NCBI GenBank assembly: GCA_002690755.1
Contig: NZFT01000022.1
Location: 1-9,673 of the forward strand
Reading direction: 5' to 3'
DNA length: 9,673 nt
Source of the DNA: Phycisphaerae bacterium
GTDB lineage: Bacteria; Planctomycetota; Phycisphaerae; Phycisphaerales; SM1A02
The notes beneath the pieces are model-generated. The model was not told the origin of the DNA, made no database searches, and saw nothing but the letters and a program-made list of their open reading frames with translations. Each line of letters begins with the position of its first letter. Positions within the stretch are counted from its first letter, which is position 1. This document shows positions 1 through 6,510 of this stretch, in pieces. The position numbers were made by a program, and so were the translations under genes.

Positions 1-237
1 AACCACCGTGAGCATGATCTTCACGAGCGTGCTCTTGCCGGCCCCGTTGGGACCGAGCAGACCGAAGATCTCGCCTCGCCGGGCCTGCATGCGGATGCCG
101 CGCAGGGCGTCGATCTTGCCTCGATATCGCTTGCGAACGTCGTGCAGATCGATCGCCAGCTCCTCGGATCCACGAGGGTTCGGCGGCGGGGCTTCGGTCC
201 GGGGCGACGGTGGGGCAGGCATCGGATTCACTCTCAT
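1..237 (-). CDS. ABC transporter ATP-binding protein, N-terminal fragment (runs off left edge)
   Basis: ATPase subunit of an ABC transporter, acting at the inner face of the cytoplasmic membrane. Only about the first 79 codons are present; the rest lies left of base 1. The reverse-strand reading contains the Walker A motif GPNGAGKST, preceded by the GEIFGLLG strand typical of these domains, and an earlier LHDVRKRYRGKIDALRGI segment that matches the usual N-terminal strand and A-loop (aromatic Y) region. The style GEIFGLLGPNGAGKST is common in ABC-2 type exporters and drug or polysaccharide exporters, but substrate cannot be told. The first about 20 residues are a Pro-rich, low-complexity leader. 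Starts at 258, 237 and 222 are all in frame and none has a strong Shine-Dalgarno; 237 is a compromise. The gene is divergent from the ubiD-like gene, with about 220 bp between them. The ABC ATPase assignment is firm; the start and transporter class are not. Confidence 0.88.
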   Translation of the reverse strand, partial: MRVNPMPAPPSPRTEAPPPNPRGSEELAIDLHDVRKRYRGKIDALRGIRMQARRGEIFGLLGPNGAGKSTLVKIMLTVV

Positions 238-397
238 GCTTCGGAAGCGACGGAACATCGTTTCAGGGGCGGGGGGCTCGCGTGATCCGTGATCCCGACG
301 AACATCATCCAATCCTACGTGAACCCATGGCCGAAAGCGGATGCCGGGCGGCCGAGAACCCGACCGGGCACCGGACAAGATGCCGACGAACGGCCGT

Positions 398-413
398 GGA
401 ACGCCCACGTTCC
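398..413. promoter_or_regulatory. Inverted repeat GGAACG-CCCA-CGTTCC, possible operator or hairpin
   Basis: The two 6-base arms are perfectly complementary around a 4-base spacer, and a G-U and a G-C pair could extend the stem. It sits about 30 bp upstream of the candidate -10 box of the ubiD-like gene, inside the divergent region, where an operator would be plausible. An inverted repeat of this size can arise by chance in GC-rich DNA, so the regulatory role is an inference. Confidence 0.3.
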
Positions 414-443
414 GCATCCACGATCGGCCGCAAGGCGAACCGG

Positions 444-449
444 TACGCT
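444..449 (+). promoter_or_regulatory. Candidate -10 box (TACGCT) of the ubiD-like gene
   Basis: TACGCT fits the TAnnnT core of a sigma-70 type -10 element and ends 8 nt before the ATG at 458. No good -35 hexamer is seen at 16-18 nt upstream. With no Shine-Dalgarno before the ATG, transcription would start at or within a base or two of the start codon, giving a leaderless or nearly leaderless mRNA. Confidence 0.35.
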
Positions 450-457
450 GACCTGCC

Positions 458-2506
458 ATGGCGGACCTCCAGACCTTCATCTCGACCCTCGACGCCTCCG
501 GCGAACTTCACCGGATCTCCGCTTCCGTGAGCCCGATCCTCGAGATCACCGAGATCGCGGACCGGCTCGCCTTGTCCGCCTGTCCGAACCCCAGCGTCAG
601 CGCCGAGGCGTTCGATCCCGGTCGCGGTGGACTCGGCGGTCCCGCCCTGCTCTTCGAAAACGTCGAGGGATGTGACTTCCCACTCGCGATCAATCTCTAC
701 GGCTCCTACCACCGGATGGAGACGGCCCTCGCCTGCAGCGGCGACCGCGGCGGCCTCGAAGCGATCGCGGCCCGGATCGGCTCGCTTGCGAAGCCGCAGC
801 CTCCACGATCGCTCGGTGAGATCGTCGCCAAGATCCGGGAGTTCGCACCGCTCCTGAGAATCCCGCCCCGGACGGTCCGGTCCGGCCCGTGTCAGGACGT
901 GGTCAAGCGCACCGACCGCGACGAGGTCGATCTCAGACGGCTTCCCATTCTGAAATGCTGGCCCCTCGACGGTGATCCTGCCGCGGTGGACTGCGGCATG
1001 ACCGCCGAGCAGGCGGGCACCGCCGGCGGCGGCGGACGCTACATCACCCTCGCGGGGATGCACACCATTCACGCGGACGACCGGGACGAGGCGAAGCCCG
1101 CGAGTCACAACATCGGCATGTACCGGTCGCAGCTCCTCGGCCCCACCACCCTGGCGATGCACTGGCACATGCACCATGACGGCGCATCGCACTGGCGAAG
1201 TTGGAAACGCCGTGGCGAGCCGATGCCGATCGCGATCGTGCTCGGTGGCGAACCCTGCCTGCCCTACGCCGCGACCGCCCCACTGCCGCCGGGCATCAGC
1301 GAACTGCTCATGGCCGGCTTCCTGAACGGCCGCGGCATTCCGATGGTCAAGGCGAAGACGGTTCCGCTCCGGGTCCCCGCGAACGCCGAGATCGTCATCG
1401 AAGGCTTCGTCCGGACCGACGCGGGCATGATCGGGTACGACCCCCGGACCGACGGCGAACTCGGCCCCGGCGCGGTCTTCGAAGGGCCCTTCGGAGATCA
1501 CACCGGCTTCTACTCGCTCCCCGACCGGTACCCCATCGTCGAGGTCACCGCGATCACCCATCGCCGCGACGCCGTCTATCCGACGACCGTGGTCGGCCTG
1601 CCGCCGCAGGAGGACTATTACCTGGGCAAGTCGACGGAGCGGATGTTCCTCCCGCTGCTGAAGACGATCGTGCACGACATCGACGACTACCACCTTCCAC
1701 GATTCGGCTGCTTCCACAACAGCGCCTTCATCCGGATCGACAAGGCCTACCCCCTGCAGGGGCGGCGAGTGATGCACTCGATCTGGGGGGCGGGCCAGAT
1801 GGCCTGGACCAAGTCGATCGTGGTCGTCGACGGCGACGTCCCGGTGCACGACGAGGAGGCCGTGGTCGAGACCCTCATGCGCCGGTGCGACTTCCGACGC
1901 GACGTCGAATTCGTCAGAGGGCCGCTGGACATCCTCGACCACTCGACGCCGTCCATCGCCGCAGGAACGAAGATCGGTTTCGACGCCACCGGACGCATGC
2001 GGGGCGAAGAGACCGGAGACGTCGACCTCGATCCGCCGCGGCTGCCCGACGACGCCCAGCGGAAGTCCGCGGTCGACGCGGGCGCCGGACTGCCCGCCGC
2101 AGGACTGGGCCGGCTCGCGATCATCCACGCCGACGGTGACGCCGCCCACGCCGGCATCGAGGCGATCGAAGCCTTCTGGGACCGGATCGGGACCTCGAGC
2201 CCGGCCGGCGAATTCGTGATCGCCGTCGACGATGACGTCCGACTCGACGACCTCGAGGGAACCTTCTTCCGGTGGCTCGCCAACGCGGATCCGGCCCGCG
2301 ACCGGGTCCAGCGCGGACCGAGGATGGGATTCGACGCCCGACGGAAGACGCCGGGACGAGATGATCGCGACGGCGTCCCGGTCCGGGACTACCCCCCGCT
2401 CGTCGGCATGTCCCCGGAAATCGTCGATCGCGTTGATGCGCGTTGGAACGAGTACGGATTCAAAGGCGAGCCGGCGCCATCGCGGTTCGCGCCCCGCGAG
2501 CGATGA
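458..2506 (+). CDS. UbiD family prenyl-FMN-dependent decarboxylase, long form
   Basis: Predicted cytoplasmic (de)carboxylase using prenylated FMN, which a UbiX-type prenyltransferase supplies; none is in this window. At 682 aa it is longer than E. coli UbiD (about 497 aa). The N-terminus matches the family opening (LQTFISTLDASGELHRI, 4-20). NIGMYR (218-223) gives the conserved Arg223, followed by a His-rich MHWHMHHDGASHWR stretch. AEIVIEG (310-316) leads to EGPFGDH (342-348), where Glu342 and Asp347 match the two acidic residues of the E-R-E/D catalytic set. DILDHSTP at 491-498 and the C-terminal VDARWNEYGF are also UbiD-like. An extra segment of about 105 aa (about 515-620) is typical of the long branch seen in Bacteroidetes and relatives, often annotated as menaquinone-biosynthesis decarboxylase. 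A role in quinone synthesis, possibly MqnL-like, is inference; other aromatic acids are possible. It overlaps the next gene by 4 nt. Confidence 0.92.
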   Translation: MADLQTFISTLDASGELHRISASVSPILEITEIADRLALSACPNPSVSAEAFDPGRGGLGGPALLFENVEGCDFPLAINLYGSYHRMETALACSGDRGGLEAIAARIGSLAKPQPPRSLGEIVAKIREFAPLLRIPPRTVRSGPCQDVVKRTDRDEVDLRRLPILKCWPLDGDPAAVDCGMTAEQAGTAGGGGRYITLAGMHTIHADDRDEAKPASHNIGMYRSQLLGPTTLAMHWHMHHDGASHWRSWKRRGEPMPIAIVLGGEPCLPYAATAPLPPGISELLMAGFLNGRGIPMVKAKTVPLRVPANAEIVIEGFVRTDAGMIGYDPRTDGELGPGAVFEGPFGDHTGFYSLPDRYPIVEVTAITHRRDAVYPTTVVGLPPQEDYYLGKSTERMFLPLLKTIVHDIDDYHLPRFGCFHNSAFIRIDKAYPLQGRRVMHSIWGAGQMAWTKSIVVVDGDVPVHDEEAVVETLMRRCDFRRDVEFVRGPLDILDHSTPSIAAGTKIGFDATGRMRGEETGDVDLDPPRLPDDAQRKSAVDAGAGLPAAGLGRLAIIHADGDAAHAGIEAIEAFWDRIGTSSPAGEFVIAVDDDVRLDDLEGTFFRWLANADPARDRVQRGPRMGFDARRKTPGRDDRDGVPVRDYPPLVGMSPEIVDRVDARWNEYGFKGEPAPSRFAPRER

Positions 2507-3150
2507 CCGGCGAATCCCCCGAGCCCCGTTTTCGAGTCCCGCTCTGGGCGTCGCTGCTCGGGTGGGTGCTGGCGATCGGATTCATGGGGTTCTACTTCCA
2601 CATCGCGCACGCGGTGATGCGCGGGCTCGCACCATGCTTCGGGATCGATTCCGGCGCGATCGCCACGGCCACCTTCGGGACCGTCGCGATGGGGCTCGGG
2701 ATCGTGTGGCTGGTGTTCATCGCGGAACTGCCCGAGATGTGGTTCATCCATCGACGCCCGCACCGTCTGATGCGGGACGGCCGCTGCCCCGCCTGCGGGC
2801 ATCCGGTTCGAGCCGCCGGCGTCGACCAATGCGGCGAATGCGGTGCCGACGTCGACCGCCTGCCTCCTTCCTATGCGGTGGGCTGGCGCGCCGTGAAGCG
2901 ATTCAGCATCGCCCTCGTGCTGGCGTTCCTCGTCGGTACGGTCACCGCCGAGGTGGTGATCGCCGCCGACGAGCGAAGCATGCGATCGGCCGTCCGTTCC
3001 GTGACCGCGAAGACCACGACGGCCACGTCGGGCCAACGGCTGGAATTGACCTTCGCGCGTCGATGGCCGGCCTCGTTCTCGAAGGTGGAATGGAACTCGG
3101 AGTCCGGATTCCAGCCGGTCGCGATCTTCTCCTACGGGCCCGGACGGTGA
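2503..3150 (+). CDS. Small membrane protein with a Cys4 zinc ribbon, function unknown
   Basis: A 215-residue protein I cannot assign to a named family. I chose the ATG at 2503 because it overlaps the ubiD stop (ATGA), which predicts translational coupling; an in-frame start at 2443 would sit deep inside ubiD. Hydrophobic segments are at about 13-33 and 53-75. A cytosolic-type zinc ribbon follows at 95-113 (CPAC, 11 residues, CGEC; Cys95, 98, 110, 113). A third membrane segment lies at about 133-155, and the C-terminal 60 residues are soluble and include a Thr/Ser-rich stretch (168-176). Membrane proteins with a rubredoxin-like CPxCG...CxxCG ribbon between helices are frequent hypothetical proteins in planctomycetes, which supports the suggested origin. 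A shared transcript with ubiD suggests but does not prove a functional link. Confidence 0.8.
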   Translation: MTGESPEPRFRVPLWASLLGWVLAIGFMGFYFHIAHAVMRGLAPCFGIDSGAIATATFGTVAMGLGIVWLVFIAELPEMWFIHRRPHRLMRDGRCPACGHPVRAAGVDQCGECGADVDRLPPSYAVGWRAVKRFSIALVLAFLVGTVTAEVVIAADERSMRSAVRSVTAKTTTATSGQRLELTFARRWPASFSKVEWNSESGFQPVAIFSYGPGR

Positions 3151-3408
3151 ACTTCCGGATGTCACGACCGTTCCGGATCCCGAACTTCGATGGAGGATCA
3201 CGTCCGAAACCACTCCGCGATGCGAGATCGACGCCGCGGCCGGATGATCTGCTCGGATGTCGCCACGACCCCGACACCATCGCATGCCGACGGCGAGAGA
3301 CTCACGTATAACTGACCACGTTCCAATCTCCAGCAGACCGCCTTCCCGCCGACCACGGCGCTGACCGTTCATCGTCCGAAGGGTCGGCGAGTACGAAAGA
3401 AGCGAACG
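3151..3408. other. Intergenic region upstream of the winged-helix gene
   Basis: About 258 bp with no supportable gene. The region contains a TATAAC -10 candidate near 3307 and a direct repeat of TTCCGGAT a few bases after the upstream stop codon. No clear terminator with a T run follows the zinc-ribbon membrane protein gene. Confidence 0.45.
3307..3312 (+). promoter_or_regulatory. Candidate -10 box (TATAAC) for the winged-helix gene
   Basis: TATAAC is one of the few AT-rich hexamers in this region and differs from TATAAT by one base. The hexamer 17 nt upstream (ATGCCG) matches TTGACA at only three positions. If used, transcription would begin near 3319 and leave a leader of about 90 nt before the ATG at 3409. 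Confidence 0.35.
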
Positions 3409-3855
3409 ATGTCCTCCAAGACCAAGAACCCGCTGGCCCAGGCGCCGCTCGATGAACTCGCCGCAGAACTCGAACGACGCCGCGCAGCGCTCCCCAGGTT
3501 GATCGCTCGTCGGGAGAAGCTGCGGACGGAGCTCGGGATGCTCGACACGCAGATCACCGCCCTGCAACGACTCGACGCCGGTCCCGCCTCGAAGATCGGT
3601 GTCCCCTCCAACCGCTCGCGGCGAACGACCGGCGACAAGCCCGGGCGGGTGACGATGCGATCGAAGATCCTCGAGGTGCTCGGAACGGCGCCGATGAGAC
3701 CGGTGGAAATCGCCGAGGCCCTCGTCGATCGCGGCCTTCATGGGGCGACGAAGTCACTGAAGGTCCAGGTATCGAGCACCCTCGCGAAATTTCCCGACTT
3801 CGAACGCATTTCACGCGGGCAATGGGTACGGAAGATCTCGGCCTCGAACGACTGA
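3409..3855 (+). CDS. Coiled-coil plus winged-helix (wHTH) DNA-binding protein
   Basis: A 148-residue, strongly basic protein. Residues about 12-55 (ELAAELERRRAALPRLIARR onwards) are predicted as a long charged coiled coil, likely for dimerisation. Residues 65-83 are a basic Ser/Arg linker. Residues 84-143 form a compact wHTH: SKILEVL helix, PMRPVEIAEAL helix-turn, a recognition-type helix with TKSLKVQVSSTLAKF, and a wing ending in ISRGQWV. This layout resembles HARE-HTH or similar winged-helix domains that test whether repeated cycles of a promoter or chromosomal site are occupied, but no specific family is assigned. The start at 3409 follows a purine-rich GAAAGAAG, a weak Shine-Dalgarno. Its 3' end is only 30 bp from the convergent mltA stop. 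A transcription factor or nucleoid protein role is inference; target unknown. Confidence 0.75.
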   Translation: MSSKTKNPLAQAPLDELAAELERRRAALPRLIARREKLRTELGMLDTQITALQRLDAGPASKIGVPSNRSRRTTGDKPGRVTMRSKILEVLGTAPMRPVEIAEALVDRGLHGATKSLKVQVSSTLAKFPDFERISRGQWVRKISASND

Positions 3856-3885
3856 AGCCGGATCCGTCACCCGAATCGAGGGACA

Positions 3886-5109
3886 TCAGCGCAGGAAGAG
3901 GTAGTAGAGCCGGCCTTCGGCGTACTGGCCGCCCGCGAGCGTCTCCGCCAGATCGCCCTCGCCCATGTAGATGTCGGCCCGCCCCGGCGCACGGATGCCT
4001 CCGCCGGTGTCCTGATCGACCATGAACCGAAGGATCGGCGCCTTGACGCCGGAGACGTTCACGCCGTCGGTATCGACGAGGCAGACGCATCCCGGGGGGT
4101 AGACATCCTTGTCGGTCGCGAGGGTCGCCCGGGCGTTGACCTTGAATCCAAGGCTTCCCGAAGGCCATCCACCCCCGTCGTAGTGCTGGAAGTAGACGAA
4201 GTTCTCGTTGGCGAGCATCGCGGTCTCCACCAGCTCCGGATCGGATCCGTGAAGATCGTAGATCGCGGGAAGACTGAGTCCGCCCTTCGGAATGTGTCCG
4301 TCCGAGACCAGTTTCGCACCGAGGCCGCTGTATCGGCGATCGGTCTTGCCCGCGTATCCCACGTACACCTCGTCGCCTTCGGGAAGGTTGAGACGCGCAC
4401 TGCCGTTCACCTGGACCACGTAGACGTCGAGCGGTGATTCGAGCCAGGCGACCTCCGTCCCGGCGTGCATCCCGCTCGACATGATCTCCGCGCGCGTCGG
4501 GTACCGCTCGATCGAACGATCCGGCATGCGGCGACCGATCGGGGTTCCGTCGACGGGGTCGGTGATCAGGTCGGCGGGACGGGCGTACAACGGGTGCGCG
4601 AATCGATCGGTGCGTTCGAGACTCGCATCGAAGTCGGGGGCGTAGTACCCGGTGAACAGGACCGAACCGCCGCCGTTCCATCCGACCGACTCGTAGATCC
4701 GGAACTCGTCGAGCACCTGCCGGCGAAAATCCGCCGACGTCGGGGCGGTCTCGAGGATCGCACGGAATCGCTTGATCGACCGTTGCGCGGCTTCGTGCGT
4801 GATCTCGCCGTCGGTCGTCGCATAGGGATACCGGCGCCGCGAGCTGGGCATCTCGAACCATCCGATGCTGCGATCCAGCGCGTCGAGGAGACCGACGTCG
4901 CGGCGCTGCCAGGCCATTTCGAGATCCGGCATCGCGCCCGGGGCCACCGGCCGGAGCGCGCGACCACCCGAAGGAAGCGGTCGCTCGTATTCCGGTTTCG
5001 AGGCGGCATCGGGAGCGCATCCGATCCCGCCGAGGGCGAGGGCGGCGGCCGCGAACAGCAGGATGGTCGGTGAACGACGCAAGGCGGTCTGGGGTTTCGG
5101 AATCGGCAT
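3886..5109 (-). CDS. mltA: Membrane-bound lytic murein transglycosylase A (MltA family)
   Basis: Cleaves the MurNAc-GlcNAc bond of peptidoglycan with formation of 1,6-anhydro-MurNAc; expected on the periplasmic side. The 407-aa protein has a signal sequence (hydrophobic 15-29) ending at Cys31 in LGGIGC, a weak lipobox because Gly occupies the -3 position. The MltA domain begins near 90 and includes the family motif VLFTGYYAP (150-158). The C-terminal 3D (double-psi barrel) part has DQDTGGGIRAPGRADIYMG (365-383). Asp367 in this DTGG context corresponds to the catalytic Asp308 of E. coli MltA, and Asp379 is the conserved second Asp; SLGFKVNARATLATD (319-333) is also typical. It is longer than E. 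coli MltA (365 aa) at the N-terminus. The ATG at 5109 has no Shine-Dalgarno, but a TACCTT box lies 6 nt upstream. The gene stands alone, converging on the wHTH gene and divergent from the SGNH-like gene. A full active site means it is probably functional. Confidence 0.93.
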   Translation of the reverse strand: MPIPKPQTALRRSPTILLFAAAALALGGIGCAPDAASKPEYERPLPSGGRALRPVAPGAMPDLEMAWQRRDVGLLDALDRSIGWFEMPSSRRRYPYATTDGEITHEAAQRSIKRFRAILETAPTSADFRRQVLDEFRIYESVGWNGGGSVLFTGYYAPDFDASLERTDRFAHPLYARPADLITDPVDGTPIGRRMPDRSIERYPTRAEIMSSGMHAGTEVAWLESPLDVYVVQVNGSARLNLPEGDEVYVGYAGKTDRRYSGLGAKLVSDGHIPKGGLSLPAIYDLHGSDPELVETAMLANENFVYFQHYDGGGWPSGSLGFKVNARATLATDKDVYPPGCVCLVDTDGVNVSGVKAPILRFMVDQDTGGGIRAPGRADIYMGEGDLAETLAGGQYAEGRLYYLFLR

Positions 5110-5115
5110 GTCGAA

Positions 5116-5121
5116 AAGGTA
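5116..5121 (-). promoter_or_regulatory. Candidate -10 box (TACCTT) of mltA
   Basis: On the minus strand TACCTT ends 6 nt before the mltA ATG at 5109, spaced so that transcription would start at or near the start codon. No good -35 hexamer is seen 16-18 nt upstream. The spacing is like that of the divergent SGNH-like gene, whose box lies only about 75 bp away. Confidence 0.35.
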
Positions 5122-5192
5122 GCGGAATCGGAGTTCGACGTCCCGAATCCACGCCGACGTTGAAAACCGCTCGCCTCACGCACCTCCCCACC

Positions 5193-5198
5193 TACAAT
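5193..5198 (+). promoter_or_regulatory. Candidate -10 box (TACAAT) of the SGNH-like gene
   Basis: TACAAT is a one-mismatch match to the TATAAT consensus in otherwise GC-rich DNA. It ends 6 nt before the GTG at 5205, so the transcript would begin at or next to the start codon. TTGAAA at 5160-5165 looks like a -35 box but is 27 nt away, too far. The absence of a Shine-Dalgarno fits a leaderless message. Confidence 0.5.
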
Positions 5199-5204
5199 CA
5201 TCCC

Positions 5205-5903
5205 GTGATTCCCGAAGCGACCGAAGACCAAAGACTGGTGCTCCTGATCGGCGACGCGATCGGCAGGTCGATGCGGGCCCGCATCGTCGATCGACTCGAA
5301 GCCGCGGACGTCCCGTTCCGCCCGGCGGTCGTCGGGTGCGATCGACCGTTCCCCGGATTCGAAGCGGTCGCCGACGCGATGACCGAACTCCTGCAGACCT
5401 TCCGACCCCACGTCGCCCACGTCGCGGTGGGTCGCGACGACCTCCGAAGGACCCTCGAACCCGATGGTGTCAGTCACCCCGCACGCCGGCTCGCGGACAT
5501 TCGGCGTGATCTCAACCGCATCATCGACGCCGCCAAGCAGTCCGCCGACACCGACGTGGTGCTTTCGACCGTCGCCGCGGTGCGAGATGACCTCCAGGAG
5601 GAGATCCGTGACGACGACGTCGATCGACTGAACGTGGTGATTCGAGAGGTGGGTCAACGAAGGGACGTCCTCGTCGACCGCTGGGACCGGGCCATCGATC
5701 GACGGCCCGAAGGCCCCGACCACCTCCTCCCCGACGGCCGCGGACTTTCCTCGTGCGGTCTCGATCTCGTCGCGTCCTCGACCACCACTGCGATCGTGGA
5801 CGCCTTGATCCGCGCCGAAAACCCCTGGAACCGCCTCACTCGCATCGGTCGTGGCGGCCCGCTCGACGGAATACCACGTCCTCGGCATCCCGAACTCTCC
5901 TGA
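5205..5903 (+). CDS. SGNH/GDSL-hydrolase-like protein, probably lacking the catalytic Ser
   Basis: A 232-residue protein with the outline of an SGNH fold. LVLLIGDAIGRSMRARIVDRL (11-31) matches block I (normally GDSI with the nucleophile Ser), but Ala18 stands where Ser is expected. VAVGRDDL (73-80) sits where the GxND block III occurs, with Asp78 replacing Asn. TDVVLSTVA (116-124) resembles the core strand before the late helix, and PDHLLPDGRGLSSCGLDLVA (171-190) matches the DGVHLxPxG block V with His173 kept but the partner Asp shifted to the adjacent position. Several catalytic residues are therefore changed, so it may be a pseudoenzyme or binding protein. I chose the GTG at 5205, which lies right after a TACAAT box; an upstream in-frame start at 5070 would overlap mltA. 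No signal peptide is visible, so it is likely cytoplasmic. SGNH assignment is moderate. Confidence 0.6.
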   Translation: MIPEATEDQRLVLLIGDAIGRSMRARIVDRLEAADVPFRPAVVGCDRPFPGFEAVADAMTELLQTFRPHVAHVAVGRDDLRRTLEPDGVSHPARRLADIRRDLNRIIDAAKQSADTDVVLSTVAAVRDDLQEEIRDDDVDRLNVVIREVGQRRDVLVDRWDRAIDRRPEGPDHLLPDGRGLSSCGLDLVASSTTTAIVDALIRAENPWNRLTRIGRGGPLDGIPRPRHPELS

Positions 5904-6031
5904 ACGGTCTGGCACCCACGTCGCGAGGAGCGTCCGAATATCGGCGGTGCACGGATTCCACCCCCCCGGAATGCGGGATGCACCGGTGATCTTCGGGCAA
6001 ACACTCCGTGCGTCGACCGTGCCCGCTCGGG

Positions 6032-6037
6032 TACAAT
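6032..6037 (+). promoter_or_regulatory. Candidate -10 box (TACAAT) of tatA
   Basis: A second TACAAT in the window, 44 nt before the tatA ATG. With a start near 6044 the leader would be about 38 nt, long enough to hold the GGAG ribosome-binding site at 6072-6075. No clear -35 hexamer is visible at normal spacing. Confidence 0.45.
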
Positions 6038-6081
6038 GAGTCGTCGATCGAGTCTTCATCGTCCCCGTGCCGGAGTCACCC

Positions 6082-6408
6082 ATGTCAGCCTCGAGCCCAA
6101 CCCACCTCGTCCTCGGTCTGTTCGGCATGCCCGGCGGCTGGGAGATGGCCGTCGTCCTCGTGATCGGTCTGCTGGTCTTCGGTCGTCGGCTTCCCGAGAT
6201 CGGGCGTTCGCTCGGCTCGAGCATCGTGGAGTTCAAGCGAGGCATCAAGGGCATCGGCGAGGAGATCGAGTCGGAGTCCGAGCGTGGCGATTCGTCGCCC
6301 GCCCAGCTCGATCAGTCCAACAACTACTCGGAACGTCACGATCCCAAGACCGGTGGCGAGAAGAGCCCCTATCAGACCGAATCCTCGAGCGGCGAGAAGT
6401 CCGACTGA
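6082..6408 (+). CDS. tatA: Twin-arginine translocase TatA/TatE family subunit
   Basis: Pore-forming subunit of the Tat pathway, which exports folded proteins across the cytoplasmic membrane together with TatC, which is not in this window. The 108-aa protein has the typical design: a short N-terminus, one membrane helix (about 18-33, GGWEMAVVLVIGLLVFG), a hinge with FGRRLPEIGRSLG (33-45), then an amphipathic helix (about 46-62, SSIVEFKRGIKGIGEEI). The remainder is a long acidic, Ser-rich hydrophilic tail. The FGxxxLPEIGRSLG signature makes the family firm; TatA versus TatB cannot be fully decided, though the absence of a Pro-rich TatB tail favours TatA/E. I chose the ATG at 6082 because GGAG (6072-6075) precedes it at 6 nt spacing; a GTG at 6067 is less likely. 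It is a single gene with its own -10 and terminator candidates. Confidence 0.93.
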   Translation: MSASSPTHLVLGLFGMPGGWEMAVVLVIGLLVFGRRLPEIGRSLGSSIVEFKRGIKGIGEEIESESERGDSSPAQLDQSNNYSERHDPKTGGEKSPYQTESSSGEKSD

Positions 6409-6455
6409 CGCCGCCATCGAGGCGCCGACCCCGGCCGGGTCGCTGAAATCGACTG

Positions 6456-6481
6456 CGCCGTCGCGACTCCTCGCGGCGGCG
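6456..6481 (+). terminator. Strong GC hairpin downstream of tatA, likely terminator
   Basis: Arms at 6456-6466 and 6471-6481 pair over 11 bp (one G-U) around a CUCC tetraloop, followed by TCTTCATTC, a pyrimidine-rich but not fully T-rich tail. It begins 48 nt after the tatA stop. The hairpin is convincing; termination is likely but the short T tract leaves doubt. Confidence 0.5.
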
Positions 6482-6510
6482 TCTTCATTCCCGCCGAGTG
6501 CACGACACGT

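Larger units (their letters stand above)
238..457. other. Divergent intergenic region between the ABC ATPase and ubiD-like genes
   Basis: No convincing gene is seen here; the short open frames are by-products of high GC content. The region must hold the start signals of two divergent genes. On the plus side there is TACGCT at 444-449 just before ubiD. On the minus side, TAGGAT (reverse complement of 312-317) is a weak -10 candidate for the ABC gene. A perfect 6-bp inverted repeat lies at 398-413. Confidence 0.5.

Noticed and set aside
305..2149. A 614-codon open frame antisense to the ubiD-like gene
   Set aside because: The plus strand carries an unambiguous UbiD protein; the antisense frame shows no domain, has biased low-complexity composition and is a by-product of the high GC third position.
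2232..3311. A 359-codon plus-strand frame spanning the ubiD end and the zinc-ribbon gene
   Set aside because: It is Arg-rich and frame-shifted relative to both real genes; the CPAC/CGEC ribbon and membrane helices appear only in the 2503 frame.
3856..3885. Possible bidirectional terminator in the 30-bp gap between the wHTH gene and mltA
   Set aside because: Only a short GTC/GAC stem with a bulge and the GGATCC palindrome are present, with no T run on either side.
5049..5109. Twin-arginine signal in the MltA N-terminus (RR at residues 11-12)
   Set aside because: The consensus S/T-R-R-x-F-L-K is not met (LRRSPTI), and the hydrophobic core and Cys31 fit a Sec lipoprotein signal better. Nearness to tatA is not evidence.
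5160..5165. TTGAAA as -35 box for the SGNH-like gene
   Set aside because: It lies 27 nt from the TACAAT box, far from the 16-18 nt spacing that a sigma-70 type promoter needs.
3554..6254. Long minus-strand frames (3554-5191 and 4566-6254) overlapping mltA and the SGNH-like gene
   Set aside because: They are Arg/Ser/Pro-rich, contain no recognisable motif and overlap well-supported genes in other frames.
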